A DNA stretch of 64,000 bases from ZC4RG30 sp035556135 (GTDB lineage: Bacteria; Pseudomonadota; Gammaproteobacteria; Steroidobacterales; Steroidobacteraceae). Of the stretch, positions 1 to 9,411 are shown piece by piece (position 1 is the first letter of the stretch; each line of letters starts with the position of its first letter). Location: positions 1,612,001 through 1,676,000 of the forward strand of contig DATMFO010000003.1 of NCBI GenBank assembly GCA_035556135.1. The letters run 5' to 3'. The notes below the pieces were generated by a model, which was not told where the DNA came from, made no database searches, and was given only the letters and a program-made list of their open reading frames with translations. The position numbers and the translations under genes were made by a program.

Positions 1-2204
1 TCGGTCACCGACACACCGAGGTCGGCGGCCTTGTTGCGGTCCACCGCCACGCGCAGCTGCGGCTGGCGTTCCTCGTAGTCCATCTCGAGGTTGGTGAGGC
101 GCGGGTTCTCCGCGGACGCCACGGCGATCACCTTGTTGGCCACGTCGGCCACCTGCTGGAACTCCGGTCCCTGCAGCACCACCTGCACCGGCTTGCCCGA
201 CCCGCCCAGTCCGCCTGGCGTGCGCGGCACCACGCGCGCGCCGGAAACGTCCTGCATGCGCCGCTGCAGCCGCGCCACGATCTGCTCGGCGGTGTCGGGG
301 CGCTCGCCCCAGGACTTCAGCGGCAGGAACACCATGCCGTTGCTCACCGAGGCCTGGTTGTTCCAGTTGCCCGTGCGGCGGATGACGCGCGTGGCATTGC
401 CGCGCTCGACTTCATCGTAGGCGATGGCGGCGACCAGCTCGAGCTGGCGCTGCGTGTAGTCCATGCTCGAGCCTTCCGGCGCCTGCACCATGATCTGCAC
501 GCGGCCGCGATCCTCACGCGGGGCCAGCTCGGTGGCCAGCTGCATGCCCTTCCAGGGCCAGCCCACCACCAGCAGCGAGATCATCAGCACCGCCGAAACC
601 CCGGCCGCCGAAAGCAGCCAGGCCGGCCGCGCGCCACCCAGTGTCCAGCGCAGCATGTTGCCGTAGGAGCGTGCGGAGGCCTGGAACAGCCGGTCCACCG
701 CCGCCGCGAGCCGCCCGCGATGGATGCCGTTGGCGAACAGCTTCGAGGTCATCATCGGTGTGAGCGTGAGCGCCACCAGCGCGGAGAACAGCACCGCCGC
801 CGCGATGGACACGCCGAACTCGGAGAACAGGCGCCCCACATTGCCCTGCAGGTAGGAGATTGGGAGGAACACGGACACCAGCACCAGCGTGGTGGCGATC
901 ACCGCGAAGCCGATCTCGCGGCTGCCGTTGATGGCCGCCAGCAGCGGTGGCTCCTTCAGCTCGATGCGGCGCACGATGTTCTCGAGCACCACGATGGCGT
1001 CGTCGACCACCAGGCCAATGGCCAGCACGGCGCCCAGCAGCGTCAGCGTGTTGATGGAATAGCCCAGCGCCGACATCACCACTGCGGCTGCCAGGATGGA
1101 CACGGGAATGGTCGCCGCCGGGATCAGCGTGGCGCGCAGGGTGCCGAGGAACAGGAAGATCACCACCAGCACGATCACGCCGGTCTCCGCCAGCACCAGC
1201 ATCACCTTCTGCATGGACTCGCGGATGAACACCGAGTTGTCGATGTTCACCTCGAAGCTGATGTCCTCCGGCAGGCCCTCGCGGATCAGCAGCATTTCCT
1301 TCTTCACCGCGTCCGCCACTTCCAGCACGTTGGCGGTGGACAGCGGCGTGACGGGCAGCAGCAGCGCGGGGCCCATCTCGGTGGCCGATCCGCCGCGATG
1401 GGTTTCCGCGGCGAGCTGCACCTGCGCCACCTCGCCCAGCCGCACCAGGTACCCCTCGACGCCGCGTCCGACCACCAGGTTGCGGAACTCCTCCTCGCTG
1501 CGCATCGCGGTATCGGTGCGCAGCGTGAATTCACGTTGCTGCGACTCGATGCGCCCGGCCGGCAGCTCGATGTTCTCGCTGCGCAGGGCGCTCTCGATGT
1601 CATTCACCGTGACCTTGCGCGCGGCCATGGCGGCACGATCCAGCCAGACGCGCATGGCGTAGCGGCGCGCGCCGTTGATGAACACGCTGGCCACGCCCGG
1701 CACCGCGCCGAGCCGGTCGACCAGGTAACGCTCGGCGTAGTCGGTGAGCTCCAGGCCGTTGCGCGTGTTGCTGGAGAGGATCACGATCAGCACCGCATCG
1801 GCGCCGCTCTCCACCTTCTCCACCTGCGGGGGATCGGCCTCGTCGGGCAGCCGCCCCATCACGCGGGTGACGCGGTCACGCACGTCGTTGGCGGCGGAGT
1901 CGATGTTGCGGCTGGCATTGAACAGCACGTCGATGCTGGCGCGCTCGTCGCGGCTGCGCGAGGTGACCTTGTCGACGCCCTCGAGCCCCGCCACCTCGTT
2001 CTCGATGATCTGCGTGATGCGCGTCTCGATCACGCCGGCGTTGGCGCCGCGGTATGTGACGCTGACGCTGACGGCCGGCTGCTGGATGTCGGGGTATTCG
2101 CGGATGGGCAGCCGCAGCGCCGCCATGATGCCGACGATCAGCAGCAGCAGCGACAGCACGGTGGCGAAGACCGGCCGCCGGATCGAGATCTCCGAAATGG
2201 TCAT
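1..2204 (-). CDS. RND efflux pump permease, HAE1/AcrB-like (3' end beyond window)
   Basis: Inner-membrane resistance-nodulation-division permease that would use the proton gradient to export small molecules across both membranes with an adaptor and an outer-membrane channel. The first 734 codons are present. The start shows the family pattern of a short amphipathic segment, the motif SIRRPVFATVLSLLLLIVG (first membrane helix) and then periplasmic PDIQQPAVSVSVTYRGA. TM4 carries the proton-relay pair in GLVVDDAIVVLENIVR. The ATG at 2204 overlaps the adaptor stop by 4 bp (ATGA), so the two are translationally coupled. The protein continues past the left edge (family length is about 1030 aa). Substrate cannot be told; antibiotics, dyes or bile salts are typical for HAE1. 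Confidence 0.95.
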   Translation of the reverse strand, partial: MTISEISIRRPVFATVLSLLLLIVGIMAALRLPIREYPDIQQPAVSVSVTYRGANAGVIETRITQIIENEVAGLEGVDKVTSRSRDERASIDVLFNASRNIDSAANDVRDRVTRVMGRLPDEADPPQVEKVESGADAVLIVILSSNTRNGLELTDYAERYLVDRLGAVPGVASVFINGARRYAMRVWLDRAAMAARKVTVNDIESALRSENIELPAGRIESQQREFTLRTDTAMRSEEEFRNLVVGRGVEGYLVRLGEVAQVQLAAETHRGGSATEMGPALLLPVTPLSTANVLEVADAVKKEMLLIREGLPEDISFEVNIDNSVFIRESMQKVMLVLAETGVIVLVVIFLFLGTLRATLIPAATIPVSILAAAVVMSALGYSINTLTLLGAVLAIGLVVDDAIVVLENIVRRIELKEPPLLAAINGSREIGFAVIATTLVLVSVFLPISYLQGNVGRLFSEFGVSIAAAVLFSALVALTLTPMMTSKLFANGIHRGRLAAAVDRLFQASARSYGNMLRWTLGGARPAWLLSAAGVSAVLMISLLVVGWPWKGMQLATELAPREDRGRVQIMVQAPEGSSMDYTQRQLELVAAIAYDEVERGNATRVIRRTGNWNNQASVSNGMVFLPLKSWGERPDTAEQIVARLQRRMQDVSGARVVPRTPGGLGGSGKPVQVVLQGPEFQQVADVANKVIAVASAENPRLTNLEMDYEERQPQLRVAVDRNKAADLGVSVT

Positions 2205-3340
2205 GAGGGCTGGCGGCCGGGAGCGAGGGCGGACGCCTCCGCCGCACCTTCGGCGGCACTGGGTGCATCCGCGTCGCGGACCAGCGAGCCATCGCGCAGC
2301 TTCATCGTGCCCTCGATCACCACGCGGTCTCCGGCGCGCACGCCATCGGTGATCTCCACGAAGCCGGGCTGGCGGCGTCCCAGCGTGACCTCACGCTTCT
2401 CGACGGTGTCGCCGCGCACGAGGTAGACGAACTGCCGCGCCTGCTCGGGCACCAGGGCCTCCTCGGGAATCACCAGCGCCGGCCGCTGGTCCTGGGACAA
2501 CGCGACGGTGAGGTACATGCCGGGCTTCAGCGCCAGGTCGGCATTGGGCACGGCGGCACGCACGATCACCGAACGGGTGGCCGGATCCACGCGCGAATCG
2601 ACGCTGAGCACGCGGCCGTTGAACTGGCGGCCGGGATAGGCATTGGTGCGGGCCCCGACGGTCTGGCCCGCCTTCAGCGCACCCACCTGCGCTTCGGGCA
2701 CGGAAAAGTCGACCTTGATGGTGCTGGTGTCGTCCAGCGTGGTGATCAGCGTGCCGGGGCTGATCAGCGCCCCGACGCTCACGCGCCGCAAGCCCACATG
2801 CCCGGTGAAGGGCGCGCGGATGTAGGTGTCGGAAAGCCGCGAGCGCGCGGCGGCCACCCGCGCCTCGTTGGACTTCATGGTCGCCTCGAGCTGCTCGTGC
2901 TGCGCCTTGGACAGCGCCTGCGTGGCCAGCAGCTCGCGGCTGCGGCCGAACTGGCTGCGGCTTTCTTCGAAGGCGGCGGTGGCCGCGGCGAGATCGGCCT
3001 CGGCAGTGCCGCGGTCCAGCTCGACCATCACCTGGCCCTGCTGCACGCGCTGCCCATCCGTGAAGTGGATGGCCGTGATGATGTTGCTGGTCTTGGCAGT
3101 GATGTCCACGGCCTCGTTGGCACCGGCGGTGCCGATGGCCTCCAGCCCCACATCGAGGCTGCGCTCGCGCACGGGTGCGGTGACGACACGGATGGCGGCC
3201 TGTGCGGCCCCGACCCCGCCTGTGGACATCGCGTTGTTGTCCGCCGGCGTGTCGTGCTTGGACTCGTAGATCGCCCAACCCGCGCACACCACGGCCAATC
3301 CGACGCTGACTATTGCAATCAAGGTGCGCGGCTCTGACAT
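2201..3340 (-). CDS. RND efflux periplasmic adaptor (membrane fusion protein)
   Basis: 379-aa adaptor that bridges the RND permease to an outer-membrane channel. The start MSEPRTLIAIVSVGLAVVC is a single N-terminal membrane anchor. It is followed by a biotinyl-lipoyl-like segment (VDITAKTSNIITAIHFTDGQ), an alpha-hairpin rich in Ala, Glu and Arg, the second lipoyl half (YIRAPFTGHVGLRRVSVGA) and beta-barrel/membrane-proximal domains (GMYLTVALSQDQRPALVIPEEALV). The ATG at 3340 is preferred over the in-frame start at 3391, whose extra 17 residues do not look like protein. The stop overlaps the permease start by 4 bp. No outer-membrane factor gene is in the window, so the pump probably borrows a TolC homologue. 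Confidence 0.93.
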   Translation of the reverse strand: MSEPRTLIAIVSVGLAVVCAGWAIYESKHDTPADNNAMSTGGVGAAQAAIRVVTAPVRERSLDVGLEAIGTAGANEAVDITAKTSNIITAIHFTDGQRVQQGQVMVELDRGTAEADLAAATAAFEESRSQFGRSRELLATQALSKAQHEQLEATMKSNEARVAAARSRLSDTYIRAPFTGHVGLRRVSVGALISPGTLITTLDDTSTIKVDFSVPEAQVGALKAGQTVGARTNAYPGRQFNGRVLSVDSRVDPATRSVIVRAAVPNADLALKPGMYLTVALSQDQRPALVIPEEALVPEQARQFVYLVRGDTVEKREVTLGRRQPGFVEITDGVRAGDRVVIEGTMKLRDGSLVRDADAPSAAEGAAEASALAPGRQPS

Positions 3341-3424
3341 AGGCCGGCGATTATCGCATCGGTGGCGCGGGACGCGGGCCGCAATTGGCATTGCCTGGAT
3401 GCCATTTCCCTTGTCGGGCGCAGC

Positions 3425-4390
3425 TCAGGGCGCTGCGACAAGTATTTCGAGTCCCGAAGGTGGAGCGCCCTCGCCCGCCCAGAATGCGGCCGCGGTGCCA
3501 TCTGCGGAGATCACCAGCGTGCGGCCGGCCGTCGACCAGGTGCGGGATGACCCACCGCTGTCACCGGCACTGGCAAGAAGCAGCCCCAGCTGCAGCCAGT
3601 CCGGCGCGCTGGCCTCGAGGCAGCAATGGGCCGCTGCCGCGCCACGGCGGTGATCCAGCAGCAGCGTCGCATCGCCGGCGGCGTATGGCGACCAGAGCTC
3701 CCGCTCCAGCACGGTGGCAAATTTCTCGCCCTCGACCGCCTCCACCACGGACGCGAGCAACTGCGCGGCAGCCGCTGGCAGCATCCCGGGCACATCGGGG
3801 GCGGCCGGCCTGAACACGGCCAGCGCGGCCAGCGCGAAGTCAGGTCCCGATGCCAGCTGCGCGGTGGAGGCGAAGGGATTCAGCGCCGGGAACTGCGGCC
3901 GCTCGCCGATGCCGCCGGCAATTCGCGCCAGCAGTTCACGCGGCGTGATGGCGCCGCGCTGATCCTGCTTCCAGGCCCCGAGCCATGCACCCACCGGCTT
4001 GTCGAGCAGGCCCGGATGGCGCCTCTCCAGCGCATCGAACAGCAATGGCAGCACCAGTACCGACAGGCCGCGACCATCGAGGAGCGATCCGGCGCCGGTT
4101 CCGGGGCTGCTCCAGCCTTCCGTGATTCCGTCCCGGTGGCGCAGCAGGTGCTGGGTGCGCGCCGTGGCCGCCACGGCGGCGATTTCTTCAGTTGGCGGCG
4201 CCAGCGTGCGTGGCGCGGCGCCACCGCGCAGCAGCGCGCGCGGACCGGCAAGGTCGGCCGGCCAGCCGGCTTGCGCCTCGTGCCAGGCCCAGGCACGCCG
4301 CCAGAACGGCCAGTGTGCGGCCAGAGCACCCACCGCCAGGGAAGCTGTCACCAGCAGGATGACAGCGACGATCACCACCCCACGCTGCAT
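3425..4390 (-). CDS. Membrane-anchored beta-lactamase/serine-hydrolase-fold protein, apparently catalytically dead
   Basis: 321 aa. Residues 1-25 form one N-terminal membrane helix, so the rest should face the periplasm. The middle resembles class C beta-lactamase/esterase-fold proteins: a hydrophobic helix followed by a DKPVGAWLGAWKQDQRGAIT segment and TPRELLARIAGG, matching the usual 'D-P-V-x-x-Y-L-P-x-W ... IT-x-x-x-LL-x-H-T-S-G' pattern. At the place of the catalytic S-x-x-K the sequence reads GLSVLVLP, so the lysine is missing, and the HTSG is replaced by RIAGG. This suggests a non-enzymatic relative. It is divergent to glgA with only 28 bp between the start codons. Fold assignment is by eye and moderate. 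Confidence 0.55.
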   Translation of the reverse strand: MQRGVVIVAVILLVTASLAVGALAAHWPFWRRAWAWHEAQAGWPADLAGPRALLRGGAAPRTLAPPTEEIAAVAATARTQHLLRHRDGITEGWSSPGTGAGSLLDGRGLSVLVLPLLFDALERRHPGLLDKPVGAWLGAWKQDQRGAITPRELLARIAGGIGERPQFPALNPFASTAQLASGPDFALAALAVFRPAAPDVPGMLPAAAAQLLASVVEAVEGEKFATVLERELWSPYAAGDATLLLDHRRGAAAAHCCLEASAPDWLQLGLLLASAGDSGGSSRTWSTAGRTLVISADGTAAAFWAGEGAPPSGLEILVAAP

Positions 4391-4418
4391 GGCGGCATGA
4401 TACCGCTACACTCGCAGG

Positions 4419-5882
4419 ATGCCCCTTCGCATCTGCTTCATCGCCTCCGAGGCGGCGCCGCTGGCCAAGACCGGGGGGCTGGCGGACGTTGCGGGCGCGC
4501 TGATCCGCCACCTGCACGCCGGCGGGCACGACCTGCGCGCGTTCATGCCGCTGTACCGCCAGATCGACCGCAGGCAGCTCGATATCTCACCTGTGGATTC
4601 CCTGCGCGGCATCCCCGTGCAGCTGGGCGGACATGCCTTCACCTTCGACGTGCATGTGGCGCGAATGCCGGGTTCGGATGCGCTGATCCATCTCGTGGAT
4701 GCTCCGCAGCTCTACGCGCGCGCGCGGCTGTACACCAGCGACGCCGACGAGCACCTGCGCTTCCTGCTGCTGACCCATGCGGCGCTGCTGTGCTGCCAGC
4801 GCATGGCCTTCGCGCCGCAGATCCTCCACTGCAATGACTGGCACACGGGGCTTGGCCCGCTGCTGGTGAAGACCACCTATGCCTGGGACCGGCTGTTCCA
4901 CGGCACGCGCAGCCTGATGTCCATCCACAACATCGCCTACCAGGGTGTGTTTGGCGCGCACCTGGCCGCCGACACCGGCCTGGGTGATGCCGCGCACCTG
5001 CTGGATGGCGCCGAGCGCGCGGCCGGCCGCATCAACCCGCTGCGCGAGGGCATTGCGCACGCCGACGCGGTGAGCACTGTGAGCCCCACCTATGCGCGGG
5101 AGATCCAGACGTCCGAATATGGCTATGGCCTCGACGGCCTGCTGCGCGCACGTGCCGGGGCGCTCTCCGGCATCCTCAACGGCGTGGACACCAGCGAGTG
5201 GAACCCATCCACCGATGCCTTCCTGCCAAGACACTTCGATGCCACGCGATTGCAGGTGAAAGCGGCACTGAAGCGCGAGTTCGCCGCCGCGCGCGGCCTG
5301 CGCCTGCCGACGCGCAAGCGCGTGCCGCTGGTGGGCATGATCAGCCGCCTCACCCCGCAGAAGGGTTTCGACCTGGTGATGCAGGTGTTGCCGGGCCTGC
5401 TGGCGCAGCACGAATTCCGCTGCGCCGTGCTGGGCAGCGGGGATGCGGTGTATGAGGAGTTCTTCAGCGACCTGGCCGCAAGTCATCCGGACCGCGTCAC
5501 CTTCCACGCTGGCTACAGCGAGGAGGTGGCGCACTGGATCGAGGCCGCCAGCGACATGTTCCTGATGCCCTCGATGTACGAGCCCTGCGGACTGAACCAG
5601 ATGTACAGCCAGCGCTACGGCACTGTGCCCATCGTGCGGCGCACCGGCGGACTCGCGGACTCGGTGCGGCATTTCGATCCGGCCACCGGCGAGGGCACGG
5701 GCGTGGTCTTCAACGACTATGACACCGGTGCCGTGACCTGGGGCCTCACCACTGCCCTTTCCTGGTACGCGAAAAAGCCGTTGTGGGAACGCATCGTGCG
5801 AAACGCCATGGCGCAGGATTTTTCATGGGACCGGCGCGTGGGCGAATACGCCGCCCTGTACACCAGGATGCTGGCCGCCTGA
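4419..5882 (+). CDS. glgA: Glycogen synthase (ADP-glucose:alpha-1,4-glucosyltransferase, GT5)
   Basis: 487 aa, the expected length for bacterial GlgA. It adds glucose from ADP-glucose to the non-reducing ends of alpha-1,4-glucan in the cytoplasm. The N-terminus carries the ADP-glucose-binding KTGGLADV motif (K17) after the usual short beta strand LRICFIASEAAPL. Further family landmarks are HCNDWHTGL, SIHNIAYQG, the start of the second Rossmann domain (VPLVGMISRLTPQKGFDL) and the acid-base loop MPSMYEPCGLNQMYSQRYG near residue 383 with the following TGGLADSV. The ribosome-binding site is poor: the only purine run (gcagg) abuts the ATG. The neighbouring genes supply precursor synthesis, branching and degradation, so this belongs to a full glycogen cycle. 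Confidence 0.97.
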   Translation: MPLRICFIASEAAPLAKTGGLADVAGALIRHLHAGGHDLRAFMPLYRQIDRRQLDISPVDSLRGIPVQLGGHAFTFDVHVARMPGSDALIHLVDAPQLYARARLYTSDADEHLRFLLLTHAALLCCQRMAFAPQILHCNDWHTGLGPLLVKTTYAWDRLFHGTRSLMSIHNIAYQGVFGAHLAADTGLGDAAHLLDGAERAAGRINPLREGIAHADAVSTVSPTYAREIQTSEYGYGLDGLLRARAGALSGILNGVDTSEWNPSTDAFLPRHFDATRLQVKAALKREFAAARGLRLPTRKRVPLVGMISRLTPQKGFDLVMQVLPGLLAQHEFRCAVLGSGDAVYEEFFSDLAASHPDRVTFHAGYSEEVAHWIEAASDMFLMPSMYEPCGLNQMYSQRYGTVPIVRRTGGLADSVRHFDPATGEGTGVVFNDYDTGAVTWGLTTALSWYAKKPLWERIVRNAMAQDFSWDRRVGEYAALYTRMLAA

Positions 5883-5885
5883 GGC

Positions 5886-6332
5886 TCAGCGCAGCTTCAG
5901 CGTGCCGGAATGGTCGAAGGGAATGGTCTTGATCATGCCCTTCGCCAGCCGCACCTTGCCCAGTATCCGATAGGTTGGATCACCGCGTTCGCGGTCACCG
6001 AGCATGCGCAGCACCGCCGCGGCGGCATTGGCCGTGACGTCGAGGTCGAACTCGGCGGCGCCCAGGGCGGGCACCACGAAATCGCGGCTGGATTCGCCAT
6101 TGGCGAAGGTCTGGCCTGCCAGCTGCACCTCGTAGGTGATGCCGCTCACCGGCAGCTCCACATCATTGGGGTTGTGCACGCGCATCTTCACGCGCAGCTG
6201 CTGCCGGAGCAGGTCGCCCCCCAGCACCCCCACCTCGACCACCTGCAGGCGAGGCGGCTCGAGCCGCGCGATCGCGCAGCCGGAAAGCACTGCCACGATG
6301 GCCGTGGCGGCGAGTACGCGGATCCACATCAT
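5886..6332 (-). CDS. LEA14-like (WHy domain) lipoprotein
   Basis: 148 aa. The signal sequence ends in a lipobox (VAVLSGC), so the mature protein should be lipid-anchored. The remainder is a single LEA type 2/WHy domain: LRVKMRVHNPNDVELPVSGITYEVQLAGQTFANG, with the typical N-P-N-D turn. Proteins of this family are linked to desiccation and general stress, but no activity is known. Its ATG overlaps the malQ stop by 4 bp, making it the last gene of the glgC-GH57-malQ chain. It converges with glgA, leaving only 3 bp between the two stop codons. Its role in a glucan operon is unknown. Confidence 0.85.
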   Translation of the reverse strand: MMWIRVLAATAIVAVLSGCAIARLEPPRLQVVEVGVLGGDLLRQQLRVKMRVHNPNDVELPVSGITYEVQLAGQTFANGESSRDFVVPALGAAEFDLDVTANAAAAVLRMLGDRERGDPTYRILGKVRLAKGMIKTIPFDHSGTLKLR

Positions 6333-7699
6333 CCTGCCCCCCGGTTGTACACGTGGATGAGGTCACGATAGCGCAGCGCCAGCGGCGCTGTCAGTGACTC
6401 CAGGTTGAGACGCCAGCTCCAGTTGCCGGTGCTGGTGCCGGGGCGGTTCAGCCGAGCCTCGCTGCCCAGGTGCAGGAGGTCCTGCACGGGCAGCACGGTG
6501 AGTACCGCCACCGAGGAGAGGGCGCTGCGCATCAGCGCATCGGGCACTTCGTGGTCGGCGCGGCCGAGGAAACGGCGCACCAGGTCGCGGGCATGCGGCG
6601 GCAGCGAGGCATACCAGCCCACGGTAGTGTCGTTGTCGTGCGTGCCGGTGTACGCGACGCTGTCGGATTCGTGCATGTGCGTGAGGTGCGGATTGGCCGG
6701 ATCACCGTCGAAGCCGAACTGCAGCACCCGCATGCCGGGCAGCGCGAAGGCCTTGCGCAGGGCCGTGACCTCCGGCGTGATCACGCCCAGGTCCTCGGCC
6801 ACAAGCTCAAGCTGCGGAAGCCGCGTGCGCACCGTGGAGAGCAGCCGGTGCCCCGGGGCCTCGCGCCACTGGCCGCCGCGCGCATTGGGCGCGCCGGCCG
6901 GCACAGCCCAGTAGGCCTGCAGGGCGCGGAAATGATCGATGCGCAGCAGGTCGAAGCGCTCGGACTGCATGCCCAGGCGCGAGAGCCAGAAGCGGAAGCC
7001 ATCGCGCTGCTGCCAGGTCCAGTCGTAGAGCGGATTGCCCCACAGCTGGCCATCCTCGGAGAAATAGTCCGGCGGCACGCCGGCCACGGCCTGTGCTTCA
7101 CCGTTGGCATCGAGCTGGAACTGGTCGCGGTTCACCCAGGTGGCCACCGAATCAGGCGCCACGTAGATGGGCAGGTCGCCGAACAGGCGGATGCCGCGCG
7201 CGACGGCATGTGCACGCAGCGCGCGCCACTGCGCGTCGAAGCGCCATTGCGCATGCGCCAGCACCTGCATCGGTGCGGCCAGGCGTCTTGCCGCTGCGTC
7301 CAGGGCCACCGGCTTGCGGTCGCGCAGGTCAACGGGCCAGCGCCACCAGGGCAGCGCACCCTGTTCGGCGCTGATGGCCTCGAACAGCAGGTAGTCGGCC
7401 AGCCACGCGGCCTGCTCCGCCTGCCACGCTGCGAAATCATCGGCATTGCCAGGATCGCGAGCCCGGGTGTCGAGCAGCGCCGGGTTGCCCGCGCGATCCG
7501 AGCGTGCCCAGTAGGGTGAACCGGAACGGTCCACGGGTACCAGCGGCAGGAGCTGCCACACGGTGAAGCCCGCTTCGGCCAGCCAGTCGATGAAGCGGCG
7601 ACCGCGATCACCCAGGGCGCCTTGCCCATCTGTGCACAACGCGGAGGCCGGCAGCAGGGCGCCGGCGCGCCGGCGCGCCAGCACGCGCATCCCGCTCAT
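6329..7699 (-). CDS. malQ: 4-alpha-glucanotransferase (amylomaltase, GH77)
   Basis: 456 aa. It transfers maltodextrin segments between alpha-glucans and releases glucose. GH77 landmarks are in order: WQLLPLVPVDRSGSPYWARS near residue 50, LFGDLPIYVAPDSVATW, GVPPDYFSEDGQLWGNPLYDW, the nucleophile region LRIDHFRAL (Asp near 255), the acid/base region LVAEDLGVITPEV (Glu near 301) and AYTGTHDNDTT (near 356). The protein is at the short end for the family, lacking the extra N-terminal domains of E. coli MalQ. Both ends overlap neighbours by 4 bp, so it is translated within a chain with the GH57 gene upstream. Together with GlgP it would recycle oligosaccharides left after phosphorolysis. Confidence 0.95.
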   Translation of the reverse strand: MSGMRVLARRRAGALLPASALCTDGQGALGDRGRRFIDWLAEAGFTVWQLLPLVPVDRSGSPYWARSDRAGNPALLDTRARDPGNADDFAAWQAEQAAWLADYLLFEAISAEQGALPWWRWPVDLRDRKPVALDAAARRLAAPMQVLAHAQWRFDAQWRALRAHAVARGIRLFGDLPIYVAPDSVATWVNRDQFQLDANGEAQAVAGVPPDYFSEDGQLWGNPLYDWTWQQRDGFRFWLSRLGMQSERFDLLRIDHFRALQAYWAVPAGAPNARGGQWREAPGHRLLSTVRTRLPQLELVAEDLGVITPEVTALRKAFALPGMRVLQFGFDGDPANPHLTHMHESDSVAYTGTHDNDTTVGWYASLPPHARDLVRRFLGRADHEVPDALMRSALSSVAVLTVLPVQDLLHLGSEARLNRPGTSTGNWSWRLNLESLTAPLALRYRDLIHVYNRGAG

Positions 7700-9411
7700 G
7701 AGCGTCGCATCACGCCACCCAGTTCAGGGTCGCCATGGCCGACGCTGATGGGCTGCTGCAGGTGTTCGGGAGGCGCAAGTCCCAGCGCGCGGTAGAGGCT
7801 GGTGAGCTGGTGGCGGTAGAGCTCGTCGAAGTCGCGCACGGCCGCGGCCGGGTTGTAGTCGCCGAACCACCAGAACCAGTCGGAGGCCTCGCAGGCAGCC
7901 AGCTGCCGCTCGGCCCGCGCCAGTTCCGCGGGCCCGAGGCGACCCTGCGCAATGACTTCATCGTAGGCGCGCTTGGCCTCGCAGAGCAGGTCCCAGCCGC
8001 GGTTCTTGTCGGGATCCCCCATCCACGTGGACAGGGTGCCATACACCCAGGAGCCCGCACGCAGCTGCGGCAGCACGGCCGGCGCAATGCCCTGCGCGCG
8101 CTGTGCATCGACACACTCCGCCAGTGTGGCCAGCCGCAGCCGCGGATGCGTGGCGAGCAGGGTGTACATGGCGCTGAGGAAGTACCAGCCATTGCAGGGA
8201 TAGTGTTCCCAGGCATTCTCGCCATCGAGCGCCACCAGCAGCACGCGGCCCGGTGCATCCGCCGTGCGCCCGGCGATGGCGGCCAGCTCGTGCACGAAGT
8301 TCGCCGCGGCGTCATCCCCATGCCAGCGCGAGTAGGTGAAGCCGATGAGGTCGGAAAGCCCGTCATGGCGGAAAAAGCAGCGCAGGCCAGAGCCGGGCAG
8401 CGACCAGGCCTGGTTCAGCAGCTTCTCGGCTGCATCCTGTGCGGCCGGCACCTCGACGCCCGAGAGCTGCAGCGAGGGATGCAGCACGGCCTCGCTGGTC
8501 GCAAGGCAGTCGAAGCCCGCAGCCTCGATGGCGGCCACGGCAGCCTCGCTCACCGCTCCCTCGGAGGGCCAGCAGCTGCGCGGCCGCTGGCCGAACACGC
8601 GCTGGTGCGATTCCACCGCACGCTGCAGGTGCCAGGCTGCGCGCTCCGCGCCACCGGGATAGCCGGCCGCATGCGGTTGGGGCGCATGGGGCTCGCCCTC
8701 GCCCGCGGCGCCGAAGTCGATCAGCAGCGGCAGGATGGGATGGCTGAAGGGGGAGGTGGCCAATTCGCAGCGCCCGGCCTCTGCCAGCGCGCGGTAGCGC
8801 GGCAGCACGCCGGACAGCAGCTCGCCGATCAATGCCAGCAGCTCGCGGCGGTCGGCAGCGTTGAAACCGCCGGCCTTCTGTTCCAGCCGTGCCACACGCT
8901 GGTCACCGCGGCGCACGGACTCCCCTAGCCAGGCCAGGTGGTACCAGACCGCCAGGTCGTGCAGGAACTGGTCGGACACGTAACGGATGCGCGCGGGGTG
9001 GTCCACCGATTGCGCGATCTGCGCCAGCGCGGCGAAAGGCGCGTGGCGTTCGATGAGGTTGGTGCGGTCGGCCCGCAGGCAGGCCTGCAACAGCAATTGC
9101 CGCGCTTCGGCATCGCCGGGTAGTGGCGTATCGCCCAGCGTGGCCAGCAGCGCGTCGGGCGGCGGTGTGCCGCCATCGAGGCTGGCTTGCACGGCGGCGG
9201 CAAGGTCCTCGATCTGTTCCACCAGCACCGGCGTGAAATTGACCACCGCCTTCGCGCCCGGCACCTGCTCCAGGTGCGCGGCCATGTCGACGTAGTCCTT
9301 GATGACGTGCAGCCAGGTCCAGGGCAGCACGTAGCGGCCGGAAAGCGCGTCGCGGTACGGCGGCTGGTGCATGTGCCAGAGCAGCACCACTGGCAGCCGC
9401 GTGTCGTTCAT
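7696..9411 (-). CDS. Glycoside hydrolase family 57 protein (alpha-amylase/4-alpha-glucanotransferase/branching type)
   Basis: 571 aa, cytoplasmic by appearance (no signal peptide). The N-terminus LPVVLLWHMHQPPYRD is the GH57 H-x-H-Q-P motif. The nucleophile region reads CWPSEGAVSEAA (near residue 280). Later FRHDGLSDLIGFTYSRW and LVALDGENAWEHYPCNGWYFL (near 395) match the conserved D-x-E-N-A-W-E block. The ATG at 9411 is chosen because it overlaps the glgC stop by 4 bp; the longer frame up to 9537 would lie inside glgC. GH57 enzymes act on alpha-glucans as amylases, transferases or branching enzymes. Which of these applies cannot be read from sequence, but its place between glgC and malQ makes glycogen or maltodextrin the likely substrate. 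Confidence 0.9.
   Translation of the reverse strand: MNDTRLPVVLLWHMHQPPYRDALSGRYVLPWTWLHVIKDYVDMAAHLEQVPGAKAVVNFTPVLVEQIEDLAAAVQASLDGGTPPPDALLATLGDTPLPGDAEARQLLLQACLRADRTNLIERHAPFAALAQIAQSVDHPARIRYVSDQFLHDLAVWYHLAWLGESVRRGDQRVARLEQKAGGFNAADRRELLALIGELLSGVLPRYRALAEAGRCELATSPFSHPILPLLIDFGAAGEGEPHAPQPHAAGYPGGAERAAWHLQRAVESHQRVFGQRPRSCWPSEGAVSEAAVAAIEAAGFDCLATSEAVLHPSLQLSGVEVPAAQDAAEKLLNQAWSLPGSGLRCFFRHDGLSDLIGFTYSRWHGDDAAANFVHELAAIAGRTADAPGRVLLVALDGENAWEHYPCNGWYFLSAMYTLLATHPRLRLATLAECVDAQRAQGIAPAVLPQLRAGSWVYGTLSTWMGDPDKNRGWDLLCEAKRAYDEVIAQGRLGPAELARAERQLAACEASDWFWWFGDYNPAAAVRDFDELYRHQLTSLYRALGLAPPEHLQQPISVGHGDPELGGVMRRS

Noticed and set aside
720..2426. 568-codon open frame on the plus strand, and many others of 200-500 codons opposite real genes
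   Set aside because: They are antisense or out-of-frame shadows in GC-rich DNA, with His/Arg/Gln-rich composition and no motifs. The opposite frames encode the RND pump, glycogen enzymes and sulfatases.
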